Source: JBCBGF01 sp038526915 (GTDB taxonomy: Bacteria; Pseudomonadota; Alphaproteobacteria; Rhodobacterales; Rhodobacteraceae). From it: 64,000 bases of DNA. Shown one piece after another: positions 15,234-24,669 of this stretch. Numbering within the stretch: position 1 is the first letter of the stretch; each line of letters starts with the position of its first letter. The stretch covers positions 124,001 to 188,000 of the forward strand of contig JBCBGF010000005.1 in assembly GCA_038526915.1 (NCBI GenBank), given 5' to 3'. Made by a program: the position numbers and the translations under genes. The notes under the pieces were generated by a model. It had not been told where the DNA came from and did not search any database. It saw only the letters and a program-made list of their open reading frames with translations.

Positions 15234-16688
15234 TCAGACCCCGCTCACCGGAATGCCCGTACGCTCGACCGGGCGCGGGGCGGTCAACTCTTTCCAGGTG
15301 GAGAGCGCCTTGTTCACCGGAGTGTTTGGCGCGCGTTTGACGAACTTGCCGTGCCCCTCCTGCGTGCGCACTTCGCCGTCATGCACCGCCACATCGCCGC
15401 GGGTCAGGGTGAAGCGCGGCAGACCTTTGACCTTTTTGCCCTCAAAGACGTTGTAGTCGATGGCTGATTGCTGCGTCTCCGCCGTGATTGTTTTCTCTTT
15501 CTCCGGATCCCAGACCACGATATCGGCATCCGCACCCACCAAGATCGCACCCTTTTTGGGATAGCAATTCAGAATCTTGGCGATGTTCGTTGACGTCACC
15601 GCCACGAATTCATTCGGCGTCAGGCGCCCTGTGCCGACCCCATTTGTCCAGAGCATAGGCATCCGGTCCTCAAGCCCGCCTGTCCCATTCGGGATCTTGG
15701 TGAAGTCGCCCACGCCGGTACGCTTCTGCTCGGTCGTGAACGCGCAGTGATCGGTGGCCACCACTGACAGTGAACCCGACATCAGTCCGTTCCACAGGCT
15801 GTCCTGATGTGCCTTGTTGCGGAACGGTGGCGACATCACGCGGCGGGCGGCGTGATCCCAATCCTTGTTGAAGTATTCGCTCTCATCCAGCGTCAGGTGC
15901 TGAATCAACGGCTCGCCCCAGACCCGTTTGCCCAGTTGCTTGGCCCGCCGGATCGCTTCATGCGCCTCTTCGCAAGACACGTGGACGACATAGAGCGGGA
16001 CGCCCGCCATATCGGCGATCATGATCGCGCGATTTGTGGCCTCGCCTTCGACTTGGGAGGGCCGGGAATAGGCATGCGCCTCGGGCCCGGTATTGCCCTC
16101 GGCCATCAGCTTGGCCTGCAACTCGGCCACCACATCGCCGTTTTCGGCATGGACGAGCGCGGTGCCGCCCAGTTCCGCTAGGCGCTTGAACGACGCGAAC
16201 ATCTCGTCATCGTTTACCATCAGCGCGCCTTTGTAGGCCATGAAGTGCTTGAAGGTGGTGATGCCCTCCTTCTCGATGACCGATGCCATCTCGTTGAACA
16301 CCTGCTCGCCCCACCAGGTGACTGCCATGTGGTAGGAGTAGTCGCAGTTCGCGCGGGTTGACTTGTTGTGCCACATGGCCAGCGCGTCATGCAGACCCTG
16401 GCCGGGATTAGGCAGGGCGAAATCGACGACCATCGTCGTGCCGCCAGAGAGTGCGGCGCGGGTGCCGGACTCGAAATCGTCGGAGGAATACGTGCCCATG
16501 AACGGCATCTCGAGATGCGTGTGGGGATCGATCCCGCCCGGCATGACGTAGCAGCCAGTGGCATCGAGTTCCTCGTCGCCTTTGAGGCCTTTGCCGATTT
16601 CGATGATCTGGCCGTTCTCGACGAGGACATCCGCCTCATAGGTCAGATCGGCGGTGACGACGGTGCCGTTTTTGATGACTGTGGTCAT
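15234..16688 (-). CDS. hydA: Dihydropyrimidinase (D-hydantoinase)
   Basis: A 484-residue cyclic amidohydrolase that opens 5,6-dihydrouracil or dihydrothymine to N-carbamoyl-beta-amino acids. Metal ligands are visible: DPHTH (His56, His58), carbamylated lysine in FMAYKG (Lys153), VHAENGD (His180), VVHVSCEEA and VATDHCAF. Length and order match bacterial dihydropyrimidinases. It precedes the ABC importer genes and follows the amidohydrolase, so it is the second step of reductive pyrimidine degradation. Also called pydB. Confidence 0.95.
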   Translation of the reverse strand: MTTVIKNGTVVTADLTYEADVLVENGQIIEIGKGLKGDEELDATGCYVMPGGIDPHTHLEMPFMGTYSSDDFESGTRAALSGGTTMVVDFALPNPGQGLHDALAMWHNKSTRANCDYSYHMAVTWWGEQVFNEMASVIEKEGITTFKHFMAYKGALMVNDDEMFASFKRLAELGGTALVHAENGDVVAELQAKLMAEGNTGPEAHAYSRPSQVEGEATNRAIMIADMAGVPLYVVHVSCEEAHEAIRRAKQLGKRVWGEPLIQHLTLDESEYFNKDWDHAARRVMSPPFRNKAHQDSLWNGLMSGSLSVVATDHCAFTTEQKRTGVGDFTKIPNGTGGLEDRMPMLWTNGVGTGRLTPNEFVAVTSTNIAKILNCYPKKGAILVGADADIVVWDPEKEKTITAETQQSAIDYNVFEGKKVKGLPRFTLTRGDVAVHDGEVRTQEGHGKFVKRAPNTPVNKALSTWKELTAPRPVERTGIPVSGV

Positions 16689-16832
16689 GTGATGTCTCCC
16701 TGTGGCGACACAAGCCTGAACGGCGGTCGCATCATGACATGAATCGCGTAGGTGATGGTTTGAGCCAAAAGAGCGTGGGCGCTTTCACGCGCTCGCGTCG
16801 TTCGAGATCCGCGCAGGGCGCTTGGGGCCTGA

Positions 16833-17039
16833 CTATGCCTCGACCAGGCCCAGTCGCGCTTCCACGCGTTCCAAGCGTTCGTCAATCCGGTCAGCACGTC
16901 GTGAGATGCTCGCATACTGCTGCTCAAGGAAGCCAAGGCGTTCCTTGGTCTCGAGGTGGTACTGGGTGTGGAGGGCAAGCGTCTCTTGCATCTTTTTGAG
17001 ATGCTCCAAAAGCAGTCCATTCGTGACTTCAGAAGACAT
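16833..17039 (-). CDS. Small coiled-coil protein
   Basis: A 68-residue protein with AGGAG before the ATG at 17039. Its second half is heptad-patterned (ISRRADRIDERLERVEARL), giving a strong coiled-coil forecast by eye. No enzymatic motif. It sits on the same strand between the amidohydrolase and dihydropyrimidinase genes. Small coiled coils of this type are common near bacterial operons and their role is unknown. Confidence 0.6.
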   Translation of the reverse strand: MSSEVTNGLLLEHLKKMQETLALHTQYHLETKERLGFLEQQYASISRRADRIDERLERVEARLGLVEA

Positions 17040-17082
17040 GCACAACTCCTAGCTATCGCCATGGCATATAGCGTTTTTTGCC

Positions 17083-18333
17083 TCACTCCACAATCTCCGC
17101 CGTCTCCACCACCGCGTGGAACAGAACATCCGTCCCAGCCCGCGCCCATTCCGGCGAAATCTCCTCGGCTTCATTGTGCGACAGACCATCCACACACGGA
17201 CACATCACCATCGCCGTCGGCGCTACATCGTTGATCCAGCAGGCGTCGTGCCCTGCCCCGCTCACGATATCCATATGGCTATATCCCAGCCGCTCCGCCG
17301 CATCCCGGATAGCCGCAACACATGCTTCGTCAAACGCCGGCGGATCGAACTGACCCACGATTTCGGCCTCGAAGCTTACCCCGATCTCTTCGCACAGCGC
17401 CGGCGCACGGGCCATCAGCTCGTCCACCATGCCGTTCAGCTTGTCGAGAATGTGGGTGCGCATGTCGATGGTGAACACAACCTTCCCTGGGATGATGTTG
17501 CGTGAGTTCGGGTACACATCGATATGCCCGATCGCGCCCACCGCATTGGGCTGGTTCTTCATCGCGATCTCGTGGACCAACTCCGTCACCAGCGCCAGCC
17601 CGCGCCCTGCATTCTTGCGCATGTGCATCGGCGTCGACCCGGTGTGGCTCTCCTTGCCGGTGATCGTACATTCGATCCAGCGCAGGCCCTGGCCGTGGGT
17701 GACCACCCCGATATCCTTGCCCTCGGCTTCCAGGATCGGGCCCTGTTCGATATGAAGCTCAAAGAACGCGTGCATCTGGCGCTGGCCGACGGGTTCGTCC
17801 CCTTCCCAACCGATGCGCTTCAACTCATCGCCGAACCGCTTGCCCTCCGCATCCACACGGTCCTTGGCCCACTCTTCGGTATGCTTACCGGCGAAAACGC
17901 CGCTGGCCAGCATCGCGGGGGCATATCTCGTGCCTTCCTCGTTGGTCCAGTTCGTCACCACGATCGGGTGTTTAGTCTTGATGTCGAGCTCATTGAGCGT
18001 CCGGATGATCTCAAGCCCACCCAAAACCCCCAACACACCGTCATACTTCCCGCCCGTGGGCTGGGTATCGAGGTGTGAGCCGACATAGACCGGCAAGGCA
18101 TCCGGGTCCGTCCCCTCGCGCCGGGCGAACATGTTGCCCATGGTATCAAGGCCCATGGAACATCCCTCAGCCTCGCACCATTTTTGGAACAATGCGCGGC
18201 CCTCGGCATCCTCATCCGTCAACGTCTGTCGGTTGTTACCGCCAGCCACGCCAGGGCCGATTTTGGCCATTTCCATCAGGCTATCCCACAGCCGATCCCC
18301 GTTGATTTTCAGGTTTTCGCCAGGTGCGGCCAT
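17083..18333 (-). CDS. pydC: Zn-dependent hydrolase, beta-ureidopropionase / N-carbamoyl-amino-acid hydrolase type
   Basis: A 416-residue M20-type amidohydrolase that removes the carbamoyl group from N-carbamoyl-beta-alanine, giving beta-alanine, CO2 and ammonia. Metal ligands: GSHLDTQ (His87), GKYDGVLG (Asp98), NEEGTRY (Glu132, Glu133), ELHIEQGP and the C-terminal LSHNEAEE. The substrate cannot be proven from sequence (allantoate and N-carbamoyl-L-amino acid hydrolases share this fold), but the neighbouring dihydropyrimidinase supports the pyrimidine role. Confidence 0.9.
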   Translation of the reverse strand: MAAPGENLKINGDRLWDSLMEMAKIGPGVAGGNNRQTLTDEDAEGRALFQKWCEAEGCSMGLDTMGNMFARREGTDPDALPVYVGSHLDTQPTGGKYDGVLGVLGGLEIIRTLNELDIKTKHPIVVTNWTNEEGTRYAPAMLASGVFAGKHTEEWAKDRVDAEGKRFGDELKRIGWEGDEPVGQRQMHAFFELHIEQGPILEAEGKDIGVVTHGQGLRWIECTITGKESHTGSTPMHMRKNAGRGLALVTELVHEIAMKNQPNAVGAIGHIDVYPNSRNIIPGKVVFTIDMRTHILDKLNGMVDELMARAPALCEEIGVSFEAEIVGQFDPPAFDEACVAAIRDAAERLGYSHMDIVSGAGHDACWINDVAPTAMVMCPCVDGLSHNEAEEISPEWARAGTDVLFHAVVETAEIVE

Positions 18334-18519
18334 GCGGGATCCCCCTTTGTCGCGGCTTTGGCCACATCCCCGCGGATGGGCTGCCTTTGTTGTCGAAACG
18401 CAGCTTGCAACGAAAGCCCAACCCCCGCAAGACGCTGCCCGACTTGACGCAGCCCGACCCGCGGTGACAGATGAAATTCAAGGCAAAATCCATCCCAGAG
18501 ACCGAGGTGAGACCGCCCG

Positions 18520-19443
18520 ATGTCGCAAGAAGTCTGTATCGTCTTTGGCGCGCTGCGTTCGGGCACGACATTGCTGCGGCTGATGCTGGATGGACACCCC
18601 GGGCTGCACTGTCCGGGCGAGACTGATTTCCTGTTTGACGCCCTGCGCCGCGATGGCGACCGATGGACATATGATCGTACCGCGCTGGAGGCTGACCGCA
18701 TCTACCGTGCCAGTCTGATCGACTATCCAGACGGCCGCGATGGTGCGGACGCGCTGAACGCGATGATCGACCAGATCCGCCGTCCTGGCGTGATGCCGGT
18801 CCTGATGCTGCACCGTGGGCTTGAACGCGCAGTTGAGCTATTGCCCGAAGCCCGGATCATCCACCTGCGCCGGGACCCGCGCGATGTGGCGCGATCGAGC
18901 ATCGGAATGGGCTGGGCCGGCAACGTCTATTACGGCGCGTCCCACTGGATGGAAACGGCCGCAAGCTGGAACCGGGCGCAGGCGAAGATGTCGGTAGACC
19001 CGCTCGATGTGTTCTACGAGGAATTGATCCCCGAGACCGAGGTCCAGCAACGCCGGATCTGCGCGCATCTGGGGCTCGATTACGACGCCGGGATGATGGA
19101 CTACACCAAGGGGTCGACCTATGCGGCCCCGGACCCAAGCCTGACCTATCAGTGGAAGCGCAAGCAGACACCGCGTGAGGTTGCGTTGCTTGAGGCGCGG
19201 CTCGGGAGGATGCTGATCGATTATGGGTATGAGCCCAGCGACCACCCCCCGATCAATCTGACCGCCCCGATCAAGATTGGCCTGAAGGTCGAAGACTGGA
19301 TTGCGCGGCAACGTTTTCGGGTCGGCCGGTTTGGGCTTGCGACAGTCCTAAAAGAGAAGTTTGCGCGCTGGCTGGGCCTCAAAGGCTTACAGGCCAGCAC
19401 GCAGCTTCGGATCGACGAGATCACGAGCCAGCACCTGAAGTAG
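18520..19443 (+). CDS. Sulfotransferase family protein
   Basis: A 307-residue protein with the 5'-phosphosulfate-binding loop FGALRSGTTLLRLML (about 9-23) and the 3'-phosphate motif RRDPRDVARSS (about 117-127), so PAPS-dependent sulfation is plausible. The acceptor is unknown. It lies in the opposite orientation inside the pyrimidine locus, ending 3 bp from the transaminase stop, and looks like an unrelated insertion. Confidence 0.85.
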   Translation: MSQEVCIVFGALRSGTTLLRLMLDGHPGLHCPGETDFLFDALRRDGDRWTYDRTALEADRIYRASLIDYPDGRDGADALNAMIDQIRRPGVMPVLMLHRGLERAVELLPEARIIHLRRDPRDVARSSIGMGWAGNVYYGASHWMETAASWNRAQAKMSVDPLDVFYEELIPETEVQQRRICAHLGLDYDAGMMDYTKGSTYAAPDPSLTYQWKRKQTPREVALLEARLGRMLIDYGYEPSDHPPINLTAPIKIGLKVEDWIARQRFRVGRFGLATVLKEKFARWLGLKGLQASTQLRIDEITSQHLK

Positions 19444-19446
19444 ACG

Positions 19447-20769
19447 TCAGTGCAGGCGTTTCAGAACATCGCCCAAGGTGCCGATCAGCGTGTCGATGTG
19501 TTCTTTCTCGATAATCAGCGGCGGTGACATCGCGATGATATCGCCCGTCGTCCGGATCAGGATGTTGTTCTCGTAGGCGTCCAGAAACGCGCTGAACGCC
19601 CGTTTCGTGGGCTCGCCTGCGATTGGCTCAAGCTCCACCGCGCCGATCAACCCCATGTTGCGGATGTCGATGACATGGGGGTGGTCTTTCAGCGAATGCA
19701 GAGCGTCCTCCCAATAGCCCTCAAGGTCGGCAGCCCGCTGGAACAGCCCCTCTTCGGCATAGGTCTCCAATGTCGCAAGACCCGTGGCAGAGGCAATGGG
19801 ATTGCCGGAATAGGTGTAGCCGTGGAACAGCTCGATCAGGTGTTCAGGCCCTTGCATGAAGGCGTCATGCACCTCTGACGTGGCCAGCACCGCGCCCATC
19901 GGCACCACACCGTTTGTCAGGCCTTTGGCACAGGTGATCAGATCGGGCATGACGTTGAAATGCTCCGCGGCAAAGGCGGATCCCAGGCGACCGAACCCGG
20001 TAATCACCTCGTCGAAAATCAACAGGATACCGTGCTTGGTGCAGATCTGGCGCAGCCGTTCGAGATAGCCCTTGGGCGGCATCAAGACGCCGGTCGACCC
20101 TGCCATGGGCTCCACGATGCACGCCGCGATTGTGTCGGCGCCGTGCAGCGCCACAACCCGCTCCAACTCATCGGCCAGATGCGCGCCGTGTTCCGGCTGG
20201 CCGCGGGTAAAGGCGTTTTCGGGGATATGGGTGTGCGGCAGGTGATCCACCCCCGGCAAAAGGTGACCGAAGACCTCGCGGTTCTTCACGATCCCGCCCA
20301 CCGAGATGCCGCCGAAGTTCACACCGTGATAGCCCCGTTCGCGCCCGATCAGCCGGGTGCGCGAACCGTGGCCTTTGGCCCGGTGATAAGCGATGGCAAG
20401 CTTTAGGGCGGTCTCGACAGACTCAGAGCCCGAGTTGGTGAAAAACACATGCTCGAACGGCTCAGGCGCCAGATCGCGGACCTTGGTGGCCAGTTCAAAC
20501 GCCTTGGGGTGCCCCATCTGGAAGGCGGGCGCATAGTCCAGCTCGCCCGCCTGCTGCCGGATCGCCTCGACGATTTTGGGCCGGTTGTGCCCTGCGTTGC
20601 AGCACCAAAGGCCCGCCGTCCCATCCAGCACCTGCCGCCCGTCGGCGGTGGTGTAGTGCATCCGGTCAGCGGACACGAACATCCGCGGGGCCTTCTTGAA
20701 CTGGCGGTTTGCCGTGAACGGCATCCAGAAGGCGGACAAATCGTTGGGTACGGGACGGTCAAGTGCCAT
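19447..20769 (-). CDS. Class III omega-aminotransferase, probably beta-alanine--pyruvate transaminase
   Basis: A 440-residue PLP enzyme. Features: FTNSGSESVETALKLA (phosphate-binding), RGYHGVNFGGISVGG, FDEVITGFGR and the PLP lysine in TCAKGLTNG. The sequence pattern (AFWMPFTANRQFK at the N-terminus) is that of omega-amino acid:pyruvate transaminases, which convert beta-alanine to malonate semialdehyde, the step after ureidopropionase. A RutR-like operator lies 36 bp upstream, in the promoter shared with rutR. Confidence 0.9.
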   Translation of the reverse strand: MALDRPVPNDLSAFWMPFTANRQFKKAPRMFVSADRMHYTTADGRQVLDGTAGLWCCNAGHNRPKIVEAIRQQAGELDYAPAFQMGHPKAFELATKVRDLAPEPFEHVFFTNSGSESVETALKLAIAYHRAKGHGSRTRLIGRERGYHGVNFGGISVGGIVKNREVFGHLLPGVDHLPHTHIPENAFTRGQPEHGAHLADELERVVALHGADTIAACIVEPMAGSTGVLMPPKGYLERLRQICTKHGILLIFDEVITGFGRLGSAFAAEHFNVMPDLITCAKGLTNGVVPMGAVLATSEVHDAFMQGPEHLIELFHGYTYSGNPIASATGLATLETYAEEGLFQRAADLEGYWEDALHSLKDHPHVIDIRNMGLIGAVELEPIAGEPTKRAFSAFLDAYENNILIRTTGDIIAMSPPLIIEKEHIDTLIGTLGDVLKRLH

Positions 20770-20804
20770 GGGGCCCCCTGAGCATAGACGCGATGCGGGA
20801 AATA

Positions 20805-20822
20805 TTTGACCTGATGGTCAAA
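20805..20822. promoter_or_regulatory. RutR-like operator
   Basis: TTTGACC-TGAT-GGTCAAA, a perfect 7-bp-arm palindrome. The known RutR consensus is TTGACCA-N2-TGGTCAA; this site keeps TTGACC/GGTCAA with the same spacing. It lies between the divergent transaminase and rutR genes. Confidence 0.8.
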
Positions 20823-20886
20823 GGGACGCTAGCAGAGCCACAACACCAGTCAAGATCATCCAATCTGCGGGCCCTGCACCGGCATC

Positions 20887-21504
20887 ATGACCCCCCCTGC
20901 CCCGAAAACACGCATTCAAAAGCGCAACCGCGAGCGGATTTTGGAAGCAGCGCTTGAGGTGTTTTCGACACACGGATTTCGCGGGGCGACGCTGGATCAG
21001 ATCGCGCAGGCGGCGGGCCTGTCAAAGCCCAACGTGCTTTACTACTTCAGCAGCAAAGACGCGATCCATGTGGCGCTTCTGGGGGGGCTGATGGAGACGT
21101 GGTTGGCACCGCTCAGGGCGCTGGATCCCGCCGGGGACCCGGTGGAGGAACTGGTGTCGTATGTTCTGCTCAAGCTCGATATGGCGCGGAATTTCCCACG
21201 TGAAAGCCGCCTGTTTGCTAATGAGATCGTCCAAGGGGCCCCCCGGATCGAAGACCAGATCAAGGGGCCGCTACGAACGCTCGTAGATGAGAAGGCGGGG
21301 CTGATCGCCGAATGGGCCCAAAGCGGACGCATCGCAGATGTAAATCCCCACCACCTGATCTTCTCGATCTGGGCCACGACCCAGCATTACGCCGATTTCG
21401 ACGCGCAGGTGCAGGGCATCCTGGGCCCCAGCAAAGGGCGTCATTTCGAGGATGCGGCTGCGTTCTTAACGGCCTTCTACCGCCGCGCCCTGTCGCCCGA
21501 TTAA
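20887..21504 (+). CDS. rutR: RutR-type TetR-family regulator of pyrimidine degradation
   Basis: A 205-residue TetR regulator. The helix-turn-helix region (RERILEAALEVFSTHGFRG, then LDQIAQAAGLSKPNVLYYF) and the ligand domain (LFANEIVQGAP, DEKAGLIAEWAQSGRI, HLIFSIWATTQHYADF) follow E. coli RutR closely along its length. RutR releases DNA on binding uracil or thymine. It is divergent from the transaminase over a RutR-type palindrome, so it should control itself and the catabolic genes. Confidence 0.9.
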   Translation: MTPPAPKTRIQKRNRERILEAALEVFSTHGFRGATLDQIAQAAGLSKPNVLYYFSSKDAIHVALLGGLMETWLAPLRALDPAGDPVEELVSYVLLKLDMARNFPRESRLFANEIVQGAPRIEDQIKGPLRTLVDEKAGLIAEWAQSGRIADVNPHHLIFSIWATTQHYADFDAQVQGILGPSKGRHFEDAAAFLTAFYRRALSPD

Positions 21505-21592
21505 CCACGTTTCGATTTTCCTACGCCCATTAACCTCTCAGTAGGAAGCTGTGCCTACCGTCCCGCCCAGGGGAATGGGAAGGAGTGAGGAT

Positions 21593-22063
21593 ATGATTCC
21601 ACAGATAGGCGTTGTTCCGTCTCAAACAGTTTCACCGGGGCCGACTACGACCACGGCCCTAAGCGCGGATGTGAAACAGGCCGAGACCGCTGTTGCGACA
21701 AACGTCACGACACAAGCCGTCGCCCCGCCCCGCGAGAGTGACGCGGCAGACCTCCAGCAGGATGCAGCGCGAGGTGAATTGACACCACCCGATCCCGACG
21801 CCCCCACCGGGCCACCGCCCGCATTCGAGGCAAGCGTGCTGGATCGGCAGCGGGAGGCCGGGCTGAGCCCGCCTGACACTGAGGCGGAAATTGACCTGCC
21901 GTTTATTCCACCGTTCAAGTCCACGCGTGCCCCGGAATCGGAGGCTGCACCAAATCCCTACGACGTGCCCCCCGCCCCGGTTGAGCGTGCAGAGGCCGAC
22001 GTGGCAACCGTGCGACGGATCGAGGCGCCCTATGACCCCGCCACAGTGGACGTTGCGCGCTGA
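21593..22063 (+). CDS. Hypothetical proline/alanine-rich protein
   Basis: About 156 residues from ATG 21593, which is preceded by GGAG and GAGG sequences. Begins MIPQIGVVPSQTVSPGPTT. The composition is low in complexity, rich in P, A, T, D and E, and probably disordered, with no signal peptide or membrane segment. The motif IDLPFIPPFK (in the C-terminal third) is the only ordered-looking patch. I do not recognise a family. Confidence 0.6.
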   Translation: MIPQIGVVPSQTVSPGPTTTTALSADVKQAETAVATNVTTQAVAPPRESDAADLQQDAARGELTPPDPDAPTGPPPAFEASVLDRQREAGLSPPDTEAEIDLPFIPPFKSTRAPESEAAPNPYDVPPAPVERAEADVATVRRIEAPYDPATVDVAR

Positions 22064-22214
22064 TCGGCGTGTTGCACCTTGGACCGAAGGCCTGAGGTAC
22101 GCTGCTTCCAGGATGGTCGCCCGAAGGTTGACGAAATCACCCGACGCAAGCGCCGCGGTGAAGACGCATCATATGCGGTGCGCGCTGTGGTGGTGCGGCG
22201 CGTCTCGCAACCTG

Positions 22215-22565
22215 TCAGACCTCAAGAATGGTCTCGAACCCTGCGAAGATCATGCGCTTGCCGTCAAAAGGCATCTCGCCCATTTCCTGAAACCGCGGGT
22301 CCTGCATTGCGTTTTGAATGTTGGCATCATGGGTCGCTTTGTCAGGCCATTCCTGCCAGCCCGTGACCACGACTTCGCCGTCCTCGGCCTTTACCGCCAT
22401 CGGGAAAGACGTGACCTCGCCCCACGGCACCTGGTCGCCCCAGCATTCAACGATACGGGTCGCACCGTGGTCCTTGAACACGGTAGCGGCCAGTTCGCAG
22501 TGACGCAGATACTCCGCCTTTTTCGAAGCGGGTACGGCGGCGACAAAACTCATGATGTATGACAT
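22215..22565 (-). CDS. DUF1428 family protein (YbaA-like)
   Basis: A 116-residue protein beginning MSYIMSFVAAVPASKKAEYL and ending GKRMIFAGFETILEV, the hallmarks of the DUF1428 dimeric alpha-beta barrel family. Function unknown, often regarded as a small antibiotic-biosynthesis-monooxygenase-like fold. The frame extends upstream, but the family start at 22565 is clear. Divergent from accB. Confidence 0.88.
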   Translation of the reverse strand: MSYIMSFVAAVPASKKAEYLRHCELAATVFKDHGATRIVECWGDQVPWGEVTSFPMAVKAEDGEVVVTGWQEWPDKATHDANIQNAMQDPRFQEMGEMPFDGKRMIFAGFETILEV

Positions 22566-22754
22566 TGGCGGGCTCCCATGACAGTCTCGGTGACGCGATG
22601 CGTGCCGACATCTTAGCCTATGCCACGCCCGCTGTCGCCTGGCGCCTCCGAAGCTGTGGAACGCGCACCAGCCTGAATTTCCGCCCCTGCGGCGCTTTTC
22701 TCTGCAAACCCCCTCGCGTATAAGCCGAAAAAGCAGGCACGGGTGAGGACGAAA

Positions 22755-23249
22755 ATGGCAGAAAAACCCCACGCAACGGATGTGGCGTTTATCGAAGCGC
22801 TGGCGGGCATTCTCAAGGAAAACGATCTGACCGAATTGCAGGTCAAACGGGACTATGGCGAAGGCGACAGCCTGAATGTGCGCGTCAGCCGTGGCGGAAC
22901 CGTTGCGACAGTCGCTGCCCCCGTAGCCGTCCCGCAGGCCACCCCCGTCGCCCCGGCATCCCCGGCGGAACCTGCATCTGACGCAACCGAGGCCTCTGGC
23001 GATCCCGCCGTTCACCCCGGCGCCGTCGCCTCGCCCATGGTGGGCACCGCCTACCTTGCGCCCGAACCAGGGGCTGCGAACTTTGTCAGCGTTGGCGACA
23101 AGGTCGCAGAAGGCCAGACCCTGATGATCGTCGAAGCCATGAAGACGATGAACCATATCCCGGCCCCCAAGGGCGGGACGGTGAAGCGTATCCTGGTGGA
23201 AGATGGCGCCCCGGTGGAATTCGGCGCCCCGCTGATGATCGTCGAGTAG
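22755..23249 (+). CDS. accB: Biotin carboxyl carrier protein of acetyl-CoA carboxylase
   Basis: A 164-residue BCCP: an N-terminal domain (VAFIEALAGILKENDLTELQV), an Ala/Pro-rich linker (about residues 58-92), and a C-terminal biotinyl domain with EAMKTMN, whose lysine accepts biotin. GAGGA lies six bases before the ATG at 22755. Four bases separate it from accC, so they are translated together. Confidence 0.96.
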   Translation: MAEKPHATDVAFIEALAGILKENDLTELQVKRDYGEGDSLNVRVSRGGTVATVAAPVAVPQATPVAPASPAEPASDATEASGDPAVHPGAVASPMVGTAYLAPEPGAANFVSVGDKVAEGQTLMIVEAMKTMNHIPAPKGGTVKRILVEDGAPVEFGAPLMIVE

Positions 23250-23253
23250 GCGC

Positions 23254-24600
23254 ATGTTCGACAAGATCCTGATTGCCAACCGGGGCGAGATCGCCCTGCG
23301 CGTCGTGCGGGCCTGCCGGGAAATGGGCATCAAGTCCGTGGCGGTCCATTCAACGGCGGATTCTGACGCGATGCACGTGCGCATGGCCGATGAAAGTGTC
23401 TGCATCGGCCCGCCGTCCTCCACGCAAAGCTACCTGTCGATGCCCGCGATCATTTCGGCTTGTGAGATCACAGGGGCTCAGGCCATCCACCCCGGCTATG
23501 GGTTTCTCTCGGAAAACGCCCAGTTCGTGCAGATCGTCGAAGACCACGAGATCACCTTTATCGGCCCATCTGCCGAACACATCCGGGTCATGGGCGACAA
23601 AATCACCGCGAAGGAGACGATGAAGGAACTGGGCGTACCCTGCGTCCCCGGATCGGACGGTGGCGTGCCGGATTTCGAGGCGGCCAAGAAGGTCGCGGAA
23701 GAAATCGGTTTCCCTTTAATCATTAAGGCTACTGCGGGCGGTGGCGGGCGCGGCATGAAGCTTGCCCGCTCCGCCGATGAGTTGGAGACCGCCTTTCGCA
23801 CCGCGCGCGCTGAAGGCAAAGCCGCGTTCGGCAATGACGAAGTCTATATCGAGAAATACCTGGGCAAACCGCGCCATATCGAGATCCAGGTGTTTGGCGA
23901 TGGTAAAGGCAACGCGGTGCATTTGGGCGAACGCGACTGTTCCCTGCAACGCCGCCACCAGAAGGTCTTTGAAGAGGCGCCCGGCCCCGCCATCGACGCA
24001 GCCACACGCGCCCGGATCGGCAAGATCTGCGCCGATGCTGTGGCCTCAATCAACTACATCGGCGCGGGAACCATCGAGTTTCTCTACGAAGATGGGGAGT
24101 TCTTCTTTATCGAGATGAACACCCGCCTGCAGGTCGAACACCCCGTTACCGAGGCGATCTTCGGCGTCGATCTGGTGCGTGAGCAGATCCGTGTGGCCGC
24201 GGGCCTGCCGATGTCATTCCGCCAGGAAGATATGACGCTCGATGGGCACGCGATCGAAATCCGCCTGAATGCCGAGAAGCTTCCGAATTTCTCACCCTCC
24301 CCCGGCCGGATCAGCCAGTACCATGCCCCCGGCGGCCTGGGCGTTCGGATGGATAGCGCGCTTTATGACGGCTATTCGATCCCGCCCTACTATGACAGCC
24401 TGATTGGCAAGCTGATCGTGCATGGCCGCGACCGGCGCGAGGCCTTGGCGCGGCTTGACCGGGCACTGGGCGAGTTGATCATCGATGGGATAGATACAAC
24501 GATCCCCTTGTTCCATCACCTTCTCGCCGAAGACGCCATCCACACGGGCGATTACGATATCCACTGGCTGGAGAAGTGGTTGGACGGCAGCGAGACCTAG
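23254..24600 (+). CDS. accC: Acetyl-CoA carboxylase biotin carboxylase subunit
   Basis: A 448-residue ATP-grasp enzyme that carboxylates biotin on AccB for fatty acid synthesis. Visible motifs are ILIANRGEIALRV at the start, the GGGGRGMKL glycine loop, CSLQRRHQKV, and EMNTRLQVEHPVTE with the catalytic residues. Full length. In an accBC operon followed by aat. Confidence 0.98.
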   Translation: MFDKILIANRGEIALRVVRACREMGIKSVAVHSTADSDAMHVRMADESVCIGPPSSTQSYLSMPAIISACEITGAQAIHPGYGFLSENAQFVQIVEDHEITFIGPSAEHIRVMGDKITAKETMKELGVPCVPGSDGGVPDFEAAKKVAEEIGFPLIIKATAGGGGRGMKLARSADELETAFRTARAEGKAAFGNDEVYIEKYLGKPRHIEIQVFGDGKGNAVHLGERDCSLQRRHQKVFEEAPGPAIDAATRARIGKICADAVASINYIGAGTIEFLYEDGEFFFIEMNTRLQVEHPVTEAIFGVDLVREQIRVAAGLPMSFRQEDMTLDGHAIEIRLNAEKLPNFSPSPGRISQYHAPGGLGVRMDSALYDGYSIPPYYDSLIGKLIVHGRDRREALARLDRALGELIIDGIDTTIPLFHHLLAEDAIHTGDYDIHWLEKWLDGSET

Positions 24601-24669
24601 CGGCGCAATCGTCGCGATAGGTGCGGGATCGCTTTTCTTCACAGACCGGTCCGCTAACCTGCGCGGGCC

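Noticed and set aside
22566..23423. Long minus-strand frame extending the DUF1428 gene to 402 codons
   Set aside because: The extension lies antisense to accB and accC. The DUF1428 family start is at 22565.
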